The notes under the pieces: generated by a model
The model's database searches: none
The model's input: only the letters and a program-made list of their open reading frames with translations
Told to the model about the DNA's origin: nothing
Source: Zygnema cylindricum
Lineage: Eukaryota; Streptophyta; Zygnematophyceae; Zygnematales; Zygnemataceae
Length of the DNA: 64,000 nt
Direction: 5' to 3'
Assembly (NCBI GenBank): GCA_037447655.1
Contig: JBBHKE010002008.1
Span: 205,194-269,193 of the forward strand
Translations under genes and position numbers: made by a program
Shown: in pieces, positions 24,044 to 34,545 of the stretch
Numbering within the stretch: position 1 is the first letter of the stretch
How the letters are laid out: each line of letters begins with the position of its first letter

Positions 24044-25237
24044 GTCCCTAAAGAGTGAGTTTGCAAAATATGTAGAAAACATTGTAAGCTCAGAACAAAC
24101 AAGAATGTGGATGTTTATTTTGAGTGGGCTAATCTAGGAAAAACTGGAGTGAATGAAAAACATAGATGCTTCTATATAGCAAACACACACCATTAAATAA
24201 GAACTAATGAAATGTACACAGCAGATGTGAATCAAGGCTTGCTGCATACCTTGAAGAATAACTATTTCGTGAAAAAAGAAGGAAACTCCTTGAATGAAAA
24301 GTTACAAAGAAAACATAAGTACGACCACAAAAGATTGCCAATCGTTGAGGTCAAAAGGGGCCCACGAAAAAAACAAAGCACAACTATTAAACCTCGAGCT
24401 TACACATGGAAAATCAAGGCCGATAATAGATTTTTGACTTTTAAACCCACTCAATTAAAACAATGGAGCACACTTACGAAACATATGCAGTTTTTCGCAT
24501 GTGCACATGTTATCTGTTCACATTGCCACCCACGAAAACGAACGTCTGAATGTATGCGAACGTTTATTTTGCACCCTCGACTCCACAATTTTTGTAAGCG
24601 CAGCCATGTATGTGACCGACATAAGATAACCACAATTTCCGTACGAATTTCGGTAAAGAGTACACTGTTGTACGAACAAACTACTTCCGTACACCACACT
24701 ATTCATGAATCCAGTACGGTCATACCGTTGACGCTAATTTGCAAGTACCGTATTTAATGTCAAAGATAAATTAGATTCAATCACTGTATTTCGTGTATCA
24801 ATGTCAAATTTTCGGGGTGCGGATATAGCGTACAGTACGGGAATAACGATTCACGGTGTAGTATGGAACACTTCACTACAGTCCAAAATACTTTTTTAAA
24901 GTATCGTTTACGTGGGGACGTACCCTAAATCCTCAATAATGCAATTACTCTATCTGAATGGGTCAAAATGGTCTCTCAATTATTCCAATTATTTTCGTCC
25001 ACCTGTCCTTTTGTTTCACGAAATGCTGCCAAAAGTTGTGAATGAATGAAAATTTTTGTATTTGAAGTAATCTTTGATCTAGTTTATTTTGACTCTTGTG
25101 TAGTATTTAAATGTTTTTTTTGGTTTTTCCCCTTTTGTACCCGTATGATCTTTCCATCGGACGTTTTGCAATACTACAGTACGGTAGTAAGTCAATCGCC
25201 CGCTACACGAACCTGAACCGTGTCCGGATATGTACAC

Positions 25238-25430
25238 TACACCGTGTATCGCTATTAGGGTTTAATAATTTTTTCGCCACTCAAAACATTTTGTCTCCGT
25301 ACACACTTGTCCGATTTTCAATTTGAGACCGCCAATCGGAAGCTGAGACTAAAATTTCAATCCCAACCGTCAGATCCAAAAACCGACATGTGTGTACGGA
25401 GAAAAGATGTTTAAAGAGACAAAATAACAT
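25238..25430. mobile_element. TACACCG-group element, type 2, right end missing
   Basis: It starts TACACCGTGTATCGCTATTA and carries the type-2 interior with the inverted pair TCCGTACACAC / GTGTGTACGGA. The sequence then departs before the expected right terminal repeat. Confidence 0.65.
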
Positions 25431-25601
25431 TAACTGGCTTGAAAAGGATCGAAACCGATCGGGACGAAGATCGGACGGTCAAAAGCGATTTCCGAGGGGG
25501 TACTTTTGGAGTTACGTGACTGCTGACGTCGTCCGAGGGACAAAGCTACCTGATTTGACGTCGGCAGCTATTTAAAGGTTTTCACTTTTCAGAACGACGA
25601 C

Positions 25602-26666
25602 CACCGTGTATCACTATTAGTAGTGTTGGGTATCGAGGACCCATTGCCGATATTCGATATATATCGAATTTCAGGTACCCGATATTCGATATATCGATTC
25701 GATATATCGAATTTCAAATTATCGCGATATATCGCCGATATATCGTATCGTCAATATATCGAAGCTAAAAAAAAATAATAATAATAATAATCCCACAGGT
25801 TTTCAAAGCCTCATGACTTCGGACAAAGTGACTGTAAAATCTTTGCCGGAAAGAAATACGGTTTTTTCCTGAAAGTCAGCGGAGTGAAGAGATCTCTGAG
25901 GTACATTGACGAGGTACACTTGTGAAGTACACGTACGTCAAACGCAAGTACGATTTCCCATACGAAAAAGGTCGGTTTCTAGATGTTTGATGATTCTTGA
26001 GATTTGATAGTCAGCTTACGTGGAACCATTCATATCAGGACACGTATGTAAAACTTATTTAGAAACGATACGCGATGTACCCGATGCCTCTGTAATACAT
26101 AAATTTTGCTGTCCGTACTATTACAGAGACCTCCTCGTGTAACCATACCCCAAAAAAGCAATCATTAGAAGTACAGAATTAGTACTTTTTTGTCGGTTAC
26201 ATTTTGCGGCGTCTACCTTTAAGTCACGGAACGAAAATCACGGCGTACGTGGCGTATTAGACAATTTGACTTTTTCGCAAAAATAACATATTATATAAAA
26301 AAATAAAAATATTAAATTTAAAAAATACTATATATCGCGATATATATCGCGATAATTTATGTTGGTCGCGGTACGATATATCGAAGACTCTCCTCGATCG
26401 ATATTCGATATATCGAATATCGAGATTATCGCGATATGAATTTACCCGATACCCAACACTAACTATTAGTGTTAATGTATTTTTGCCACTTAATACATCT
26501 TTTTTCCGTACACATTTGTCCGGTTCTGGATCTGACGGTGGCAATTGATAGGATAATCTCAGCTTCCAATTGGCGGTCTCAAACTGAAAAATTGGACTGT
26601 GTATACGGAGAAACTAGGTTTTAAGCGGCGAAAAAATTGTCAGCACTAATAGAGATACACGGTGTA
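25602..26666. mobile_element. TACACCG-group element, type 2, split by a hAT-like insertion
   Basis: The left end CACCGTGTATCACTATTAG at 25602-25620 resumes as TGTTAATGTATTTTTGCCACTT after 26469 and ends GATACACGGTGTA at 26666. Removing the 841-bp insertion and one 8-base duplicate leaves a ~216-bp element like 18912-19136. Confidence 0.8.
25621..26461. mobile_element. hAT-like non-autonomous element with CGATATATCG subterminal arrays, 841 bp
   Basis: Perfect 15-base terminal repeats TAGTGTTGGGTATCG / CGATACCCAACACTA are flanked by the exact 8-base duplication ACTATTAG (25613-25620 and 26462-26469). Both subterminal regions are packed with the palindrome CGATATATCG and half-sites TATTCGATA. 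Subterminal repeats are where hAT transposases bind. No transposase frame is present. Confidence 0.92.
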
Positions 26667-26946
26667 GGGTAGAGATTCGTCGTTCCAAATTCTAAATGGG
26701 CAAATTTTCCGCAAACTGACCGGACGAGCAGGAAGGACCAATAGGGTTCATGACGTAGAATTATACGGAATTTTCTAACGATCGTACAGCGTTAAAAATG
26801 GGACCACACCCCGACGGCTGCCGCCTAGCGTACGGACAATCATTGAAGAATTATTTTGTCTTTTTTCTGTTCCAAAACGTTTCCTTAGAAGGGATTTGCC
26901 GTTTGAGGGAATTTTCGCTTTGCGACAACATTTTGCCAGCGTCTGC

Positions 26947-27076
26947 CACACCGTCGATCGTATTTAGCGCCAATGTTTTTTTCGTCTCTTAAAACATCTT
27001 TTATCCGTACACATATGTCGGATTGTGGATCTGACGGTTGAGATTGAAAGTTGACGCTAAATACGATTAATGGAGT
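26947..27076. mobile_element. TACACCG-group element, type 2, short degenerate copy
   Basis: It contains a perfect 13-base inverted pair ATCGTATTTAGCG / CGCTAAATACGAT (26957-26969, 27055-27067). Between them lie type-2 interior words (AAACATCTTTTATCCGTACACA, GGATCTGACGGTT). The outermost ends are decayed. Confidence 0.6.
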
Positions 27077-27203
27077 ACTGTACTGTACTGGTAGGCGTAC
27101 GGACAAAACGTTTTCAATGCCCGGATATTTCGGGCACCCAAAATTTATGTGACTTTACAGAAACACTGTCTTGAATCTTGCAATTTTCGCGCTACATACA
27201 AAT

Positions 27204-27679
27204 GGTGAGAGCGGTGAGAGGAGGCGGTGCACGCGTCCACGTCGCCCCCCTTTCATTCCGTTTTACGACGCGCCGCGCCGCGCGGACGTCGTGTGTATAA
27301 ATAATTAAATATGTTCAGGGTTTTTTTCTCATTCGTGTTTTTTTTATTAAAAATAAACACAACCACCCAAAAACCCTAAAGCAAAATGTAAGGTACCCGG
27401 GCGGTACACCGTGAATCGTTATTAGCCTTATGTACTCTATATCGGCACCCCAAAATTTTGACATTGATACCTTAAATAGAATAGATTACACTATTTAAGG
27501 ACGTGGACCATACTCTGCCACGTCTCCTGGCACTAAATTAGAATGAATGACGCTAATTTATTCTTTACACTAATAATTTCTATACGCTAATAACGATTCA
27601 AGGTGTATCTTGCAAACGGTGAGAGTGACGCCTTTTTTGGGTGTAAAATTTTTTAATTACGATTCTCACCGCTCTCACC
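27204..27679. repeat. Inverted GGTGAGAGCGGTGAG pair enclosing a MITE
   Basis: A perfect 15-base pair occurs at 27204-27218 and, inverted, at 27665-27679. The type-1 element at 27405-27607 lies inside. No matching target duplication was seen. Confidence 0.5.
27405..27607. mobile_element. TACACCG-group element, type 1, 203 bp
   Basis: The left end TACACCGTGAATCGTTATTA and the right end TAATAACGATTCAAGGTGTA bracket the type-1 words CTCTATATCGGCACCCC and TTTTGACATTGATACC. It is a strongly deleted relative of 29202-29766. Confidence 0.85.
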
Positions 27680-28238
27680 AACCTGGCCAACTCGGGCGAA
27701 ACCTTGTCTGTACTGTATTGTATTTTATTGTATTGTATTCTATTGTGAATTTGTGATCCATTTTCGTGACAATTTTACGACGATGTAAAAATATTAATTA
27801 TCTGCCATCCACGTCGATTTACTTTAAAACCGTACCTCTGCCGTACAGCAAGCACGTGTAAATTCTGGTACCAGAGGCATTTAATATTCCGTACATCAAA
27901 AATATCACAGAGGCCTTCTCAGACCTCCACGTGAAAAGCATCAGCCTACAGGTACAGTACGAAAGGCACTAAAGGCTGGGTAATGTCGGTGAATCCGTAC
28001 ATAAATATTGCCGCGCTGTCGCGGTTTTTTCATCGACACGGATTGGCCGAGCTATTTTTTTGTTGTTTTGTCTTTTTCGTCGTTTAGTTCGCTTGGTTTT
28101 TCATTGACTTCAGAATGTATCGATTTTCCTTTTTTCTTTTTATTTTTTTTCTCCTCTTTGTACCCTACATTGGTTATTGTACAGAATTCTCTTGTGCCAC
28201 GTGTCCAAGTACGACAGAGTACATGAGGCGAAACCGAG

Positions 28239-28917
28239 CATAGTTCAAAAGTAGGTGACCGTACGCCCATACAATATGCCTATTGTACGCAAAACATACA
28301 ATAAGCCCTTAAGACCCATATTGTATTGGCCGCAAAATGAAATAAAATAGGAACAGTGTTGAGTTGCACATCGATCGATAGAGAATTAAACGACATGTCT
28401 AAATTTTGAAAAAAAATCGGACAAAAAAAATAATTTATGTGAGTTTTGAGGGACTTTTAATTAAAACCGTCAGATTTGGACGATCGGACGGTCGTTGATC
28501 AAAGTAGGCGATTTAAAAATATCACATGAAAAGCCCATAACACAACTTACGAAAGGACAATCTGTCATATTAGCGTCTGCAATTTGAGTCCCACACTAAA
28601 TAAAGCCTCAAATTGACCAACCAGTTAGTATGGGACGATAAAAAAAAATACCACACTGCCAAAAAAATTACCAAAACCTACGGACCAACCCCGTTGGTGG
28701 CTTTTCCCCCGGAATGTCATCCTACGCCGTGTCAGTTCGCTAAAAAATTTCGTCCGGCGGCGTGCGCTGTACTTTGATCTTACGTCAGATTCGGACGTTC
28801 GTACAGGAGTGTGCACGACGCACACACATACAGTATGCCTACGTTGCGCGAGTTTTGTGCAAAGTTTTGTGCGCCTACCAAAGGCCTACCATAAAAAAGC
28901 CTACTTTTGAACTATGA
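28239..28917. mobile_element. hAT-like MITE, family E copy 2, 679 bp
   Basis: It has the same 17-base terminal repeats as 7929-8570 and a closely similar interior (CACATCGATCGATAGAGAATT shared). An exact 8-base duplication, AAACCGAG, lies at 28231-28238 and 28918-28925. The two copies differ mainly around a T-rich segment near the right third. Confidence 0.93.
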
Positions 28918-28993
28918 AACCGAGAATTGAATATTGTCAATGTTTGCACGAACATGTACGGTATGAGACGGGATTTCCATCAGGAGGTGCCAG

Positions 28994-29046
28994 TACACCG
29001 TGAATCGCTATTATTGTTAACACTAATAGCGAATTCACAGTGTGTA
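28994..29046. mobile_element. Minimal TACACCG-group element, 53 bp
   Basis: TACACCGTGAATCGCTATTA runs almost directly into its own complement (CTAATAGCGAATTCACAGTG-TGTA), with only about 10 bases between. It is essentially two terminal repeats with no interior and would fold as a near-perfect hairpin. Confidence 0.8.
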
Positions 29047-29201
29047 GCTGTACGGAATGGCAGCTGCTTTTAGTACTATTTGCCATTAACTGATGCCTGT
29101 AAAGTGTAAACATCCGATTTTTGTTTCAGATAATGCCACGTAGGCTAAAGTTTGGATATTTGGAGTCGACAAAGATTTTTTAAGCCGTACAATCTGAATG
29201 C

Positions 29202-29766
29202 TACACCGTGAATTGTTATTAGACTTATGTACTCTATATCGGCTCCCCAAAATTTTGACATTGATACCCGAAATACAATGACTGATTATATTTTATCCGT
29301 GACGTTAATTACGGTTCTTGTGAATTAGCGTCGATGGAAATACCGTACTTATTTCATGAATAGTGTGGTGTACAGAATGTGTTTGCTGGTACAAAACTGT
29401 GCTTGATTACCGAAAATCGTACGAAAATTGTAGTTAACTAATGTCGGTTGCATACATAACTGCGCTTAGACTATACGTGGAGTCGAGTTTGCGACAAACG
29501 CGTTCGCAAACCCAAATTAGAATTATTGATTAATTACACTGAAAGGACGCGACATGGTACGGATTGTCAGATTTTGCACTTCTACCTATTTTAACGTATA
29601 TGTAATGACTAATGACGACGGATTCTGTATACCTAAATCAGCGTTATAGAGAAATTACAATTAAACATTTTTTTCACAATGGTATTGATACACAAATTAG
29701 AATCAATGACACTCATTTTTTATTGATACTAATAATTTCTATAGTCTAATAACGATTCACGGTGTA
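29202..29766. mobile_element. TACACCG-group element, type 1, 565 bp
   Basis: This is the best-preserved type-1 copy. The ends are TACACCGTGAATTGTTATTA and its complement with one change (CTAATAACGATTCACGGTG-TA), on a TA target. It has no coding potential. Confidence 0.88.
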
Positions 29767-30454
29767 GTTTTGTACTTGTGTACTATGCCATATTGTACCA
29801 CAGAAATTCCCTTCGCTCTACAGACAATCTCCCTTTTTGACGCTCGCTCTCTCTTTTTTTTTTTCTTTTTTTTTAAACGTTGCATTTTCAGCCTTTTTCA
29901 AAACGTTAAACTATCCCCGATTGAAATCTGGAAAAGATTCTTTGTCGGATATTTTTGGATTCACACACACCTTATCCGACGGATCCGCTGCTACGTGTAA
30001 CACTTACATCAAATAAAAAAGAAAAAAATACTACGACACGGTAAGTAAACGTACAAAACCTTTGTAAACCCTAGTTTTTCGCTGATGGAAAAATGCAAAA
30101 TTTATGTACCATTTGTGACACCTAAACATTTGCGTGATGTGACAGAATGACACGCGTCCTAAGTAAGCGTGCATGCTCCATAAAAGCTGGCATCCGTACA
30201 TATTTATAGCGGCTGGGAGTCTCTGACACTGAATACACCGACAAAAGCTCATTTAATCAAAGTTTTTTGTCTTTTTAACCCCTTTCTATAAATTTGCGTA
30301 CGGCCACCGACATTTTCTTTGTTCGGTTCCCAAAAATACACATCTCGTACTTTCGGTTTCTTTGCACACAAGCTGACAAAAGACCGTACAAAGCGACGAA
30401 AATAAAAATAAAAAAAAAGGACGAAAAGAAGCTCCCACCTTTAAGTTAAGACAG

Positions 30455-31048
30455 TACACCGCGAATCGTAATTAGAGTAAATTACTCTAATTCGGTCGCT
30501 CGAAGTTTCGACTCTATCACATCAAATAGAGTAATCGATTCTAATTGTTTCATTATTCTAATTTAGGTGAAGTTTAATTAGCGTAAAAAAATAAAATATA
30601 GGTTCTTTTTAAATAGAGTGGAGTACGGACGACGTCTGACCGTGCAAAATTGTACTTTTATAAGTAAAAAGGTACAAATAAGGATTTAATAGAATCGCGC
30701 TCGCACGTGAAATCGCACTAAACAAAAAAATCAATCACATCGGAAAAAAGCCGTTCGCATAACTCTCGTCCGTCGACAGCATCGTCGTCAGTGTGAACAT
30801 TAACTGACATTCAATGCGACAAATATTACCGGACTGACACATTCTGTACGTCTACGTAATTTAGTGTTCATAATTATCGTGCACATAATTATCGCCGACA
30901 TAACCCAATATAGAATAACTAAATAAATTAGAGTAAACTTCATAGTTGAAAAAGCTCTATCACATAAATTAGCGTCAATTACTCTAATTGTTTTTTTCTG
31001 TTTTTTTACTCTAATTTTTTCACTACTCTAATTACGATTCGCGGTGTA
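30455..31048. mobile_element. TACACCG-group element, type 3, copy 2, 594 bp
   Basis: Near-identical to 19747-20367, with the same ends and TA flanks, in the same orientation. The high similarity points to recent activity of this type. Confidence 0.88.
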
Positions 31049-32874
31049 CTTTAAAGAAAGATGAAAATATTTGTCTGTTTGTGCCTCCAATTTTCTCAGG
31101 AAACGACAAGAAAAAAAACGAAGCATGAGCCTCGGAACCTTACCTGGTTCGTCGCATTCCTCATACGAATCTCGACACGAGTTTTCGAATTTCTCCGTAC
31201 ATAGTAGTATGGTGTACGAACATGTACCCTTAAAAAAGTTCCCTTTTTTCAACGTTTATGGATTGTAAAATAGCCGCGTCCTGAGGCCGGTCACACTTGT
31301 CAAAACTTTACTAGTTTTTACGCGAAAGACGCTTCGCAAGTGTTTGCCGTACAGTCATTTAAGAGAAGTAAAACGTGTCTGCAGTCAAAACTGCCAAAAT
31401 GGACGTTAAATGTGTCAGAAATCGTTTCACGTGTCTTTGTTTGAAACTTGGAGACACGCGTGTCCAAAGGCGCCAACCAAGTCAAGCTATTATTCCTCGA
31501 AGGAAAACTAAAACGTGTCCTGCGGTCCACTTTTTTTCCTTTTTTACACGTGTACGACACCAAGACTACAACGCTCTACCATTGATATTTTGACATGCTT
31601 GACCGGCGTACGATTTTCTTTTGCTTTCGGACCGCGTCGTACATTTTCTAAGTTGGACACGTTCACAAAAAACAGGAAACTTGGAGACTTGGAGTTTTAT
31701 GTGACGTGGAGGTGCGCTTGTCGGCCAAAATGCGCCGCGCCATCGAGTAATCCCGAAAGTGCGTCGAAATTAGCAAAAAACACGTGTGCACGCAAGAGTC
31801 ATTCAATGACGGTTTCGTTGAACTTTTATAGCATTCTGTCATAGTTGTTCAAATCGCTCGATTTTTTCATTTTTTCCAATTTTTACTTATTATTCGTGAC
31901 TTTTGAAAATATCGCAAAAACACGCGACGTGCTTTCTATCCGGTAATTGAACGGACAATTTACGGAAATACAAGGTATTTTACGGTAGCTGTACGGTTTT
32001 GTACAAGAAATGTACGGAATTTGACGAAAAGATACGTTGCGTAGTACTTTCTGTCCGGTAAACTGAACAGAAATTTGAAGGAAAATGTAGGGAATTGTAC
32101 CGAAAATGTACGAACTATTACAAAAAGAGACGGAAATTGTACTGATAATATACAAACTGCGGTACATGTAAAATCCATTATTTTTTACATTACAGAATAG
32201 TACGGATTCACAATCACTAACGAATTTTTCAAATCGACCTCTCCGATTCTACGCATTATTCGCGCGTTTGAATCGTGAGTAAAATACGACTTGAAAAACT
32301 ATGCATTCTGTAGTGCCCGGATCAAAAGTAGGGATTACATTATGTTTAAATAAAAATAAAATTATAATACAACGTGCGTATTTTAATTTTACAATAATAT
32401 GTTCGTGCACTCCGCAAACCATTGAGGTGACGTCAAGTCGTGTCAGATTGCGTTGTCAGTATTCGCGTCAGAAAATTCGACATAAGTCGGTTCTAGGTTC
32501 GGAGCAACGTCGAATTTGCTCTGTAACCTAACTTTACTGATGTACATAAGACAAACTACATTATTCCTAAACTTTAGGAGACTATTTCATGATTTTAGGC
32601 CAAAAAAAATCGTAACCAAATTAGTGTTATTAACTCTAATAACATTGGTTGGTGTGGTTTCAAGTGGTTACTATGACAGGTCACACTATTTGCATATCTC
32701 TCACTATATCAGTCCATTTAAGAAAATTTTACGGTTCAAATTGGCTTATTCTTTAAACCCCAATTTTAGTCAAAATGTAATCTAAACGAGCCAATTATTT
32801 TAGTCTATCGGATTTTTTACGGTTTCAGGGTTTTAGGGGATTCAACCACTCCATTGGACTCCATTCAACACTAC
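31049..32874. other. Gene-free spacer
   Basis: The spacer holds scattered CGTGTC/CACGTGT words (31320-31560) and a weak ~100-base direct duplication with CTTTCT(A/G)TCCGGTAA near 31935 and 32047. A ~50-base piece (GGCCAAAAAAAATCGT ... CTAATAACA) at 32598-32650 recurs at 39275-39325. No gene is seen. Confidence 0.45.
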
Positions 32875-33086
32875 TACACCGTGAATCGCTATTAGCGTTT
32901 AGAAATAAATAGCGTTATGAAACAAATAGCGTTATTAACGCTATTTGGGAATTTAGGGGTTTTGAAGGAAATCATCTACTCTAATTTGTTTTTTAAAGGG
33001 TTTTTATTTATTCTATTTGAGAATTTGGGTAAAAAAACGGGGTACCGCAATTAGAGTCATTGACTCTAATAGCGATTCACGGTGTA
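32875..33086. mobile_element. TACACCG-group element, 212 bp, perfect ends
   Basis: The left end TACACCGTGAATCGCTATTA and the exact complement at the right end extend over at least 20 bases. The interior differs from types 1-3 and contains repeated AATAGCGTTA words. Confidence 0.85.
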
Positions 33087-33505
33087 CCTGTCTCTCACAA
33101 CGAATACAATGAAAGAAAGAAATTTTGTACTCCCTAAAATTTTGTACTCTCTATAGTGCGAAATAGTTTCAAACAGTTGGATGATTTTAAGTGTTCTATT
33201 ACTTTTAGTCACTTGTCTCGAGTTTTTCACGAATAAATGAAGAGATGAGTAGGAATGTCACCAAATCAGGAACCGTTTTTGAGTGAAAAAACAAAATGAC
33301 AAAATAAAATTCATAATAGTAAGGACACACAACAAAAAAAACAAAATCAGATTTACCTTCTTTATATTAGGACAACTCAACTCGGCAAACCAATAAAAAC
33401 ATCACTTCAAACAAAAAAAAAAGGGTAAATTACAAAATAAAGCAACCCAACAACAGCTTATCTCAAAATAAAATCCGAAAAACCATCTTGAATATATGTG
33501 TATGA

Positions 33506-33806
<301 letters not shown>

Positions 33807-33808
<2 letters not shown>

Positions 33809-34545
33809 GGTGGGATCCGCCCTATAGCCATGGGAGAGGTTTTATATAGATTGGTGGCTCGTGCGTTATGTCTCCAACTCCAACCAGCTTTCCATGATTA
33901 TTTTTCTCCTCATCAGTTTGGAGTGGCCACGAGAGGGGGTTGTGAGGTTGTGGTCCACGGGATTCGGGCTTTGTTGGATGTACATCCGAATTGGTTGGTC
34001 CTTCAGGTCGACGTTTCCAATGCCTTTAATACGGTGGATCGTAACGTGGTTTTTTTAGAGCTTATGGCGGCTCCATCTTTGATTGTCCAATTATTCCCCT
34101 TTGTGAGGGCTTTCTATTCTTTGACAAGCAGCCTTTCCTTCTCGGCCGATGGTGATCTCATTCCTCTCTTCTCTGCTATCGGCACTCGCCAAGGCGACCC
34201 TCTCGGCGGACCTTTGTTCGCCCTTGCCCATTACATGGCCCTTCGTGCCTCCGCAGCCGCCTTCCCTTCTTGCCTTTTCCCTTCCGTCACAAATGATACG
34301 CACATTATTGGGCCCAGAGAACAAGTCGTGTTGCCATATGATTTTTTCAAGGAATGTTTAGCCGAACTCAACCTTTCAGTCCAGCTGTCGAAGTGTGTTA
34401 TTTGGTCTCCTCAGGATATTCAACTTTCATTTACTCCCCTTCCTGCTTTTCAAACCCCTTCTCCATCCGATGGCATTCGGGTGCTTGGTTGCCCCTTTGG
34501 TTCCGATACCTTTGTGACCCAATTTCTTCATGATGTCCTGGGTGT
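33807..34545 (+). pseudogene. Non-LTR retrotransposon fragment A (reverse transcriptase only)
   Basis: It encodes a reverse-transcriptase core from [15 protein letters not shown] through [12 protein letters not shown] (first catalytic Asp), [12 protein letters not shown], and the active-site segment, here TNDTHIIG instead of ADDTHIIG. It is about 99% identical to 35468-36198 by eye. At 34540-34550 it breaks off and joins the 5' part of the next copy at TCCTGGGTGTCACAACC. The substituted active site and truncation make it non-functional. Confidence 0.85.

Larger units (their letters stand above)
21008..24860. mobile_element. TACACCG-group element, type 1, inverted, 3.85 kb composite
   Basis: The left end TACACCGTGAATCGTTATTA at 21008 continues as the reverse complement of the 29202-29766 copy for over 400 bases. 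The matching right end (GATATAGCG ... AATAACGATTCACGGTG-TA) is at 24860. The middle is much longer than in the sister copies and holds the exon-like fragment at 22234-22815, a GA tract and a palindrome series. It may be a less-deleted relative or a composite of insertions. Confidence 0.6.
19481..24925. mobile_element. Large Harbinger-like element, 5.4 kb, with nested insertions
   Basis: The ends GGGTACGTCCCCA (19481) and its exact complement ending at 24925 are flanked by TAA at 19478-19480 and 24926-24928. GGGT ends with TAA duplications match the 649-bp element at 7275. Inside lie TACACCG-group elements (19747-20367 and 21008-24860), palindromes and an exon-like fragment. No transposase or DDE domain is recognisable. 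The pairing of ends 5.4 kb apart rests on 13 bases plus the TAA. Confidence 0.55.

Noticed and set aside
24212-24757. 181-codon + strand frame with basic and Cys/His residues
   Set aside because: Its 3' part overlaps the terminal region of a TACACCG element and no known domain or splice context is visible.
27204-27679. A transposon defined by the GGTGAGAGCGGTGAG pair
   Set aside because: No target duplication or related copy was found in the window, so it is kept only as an inverted repeat.
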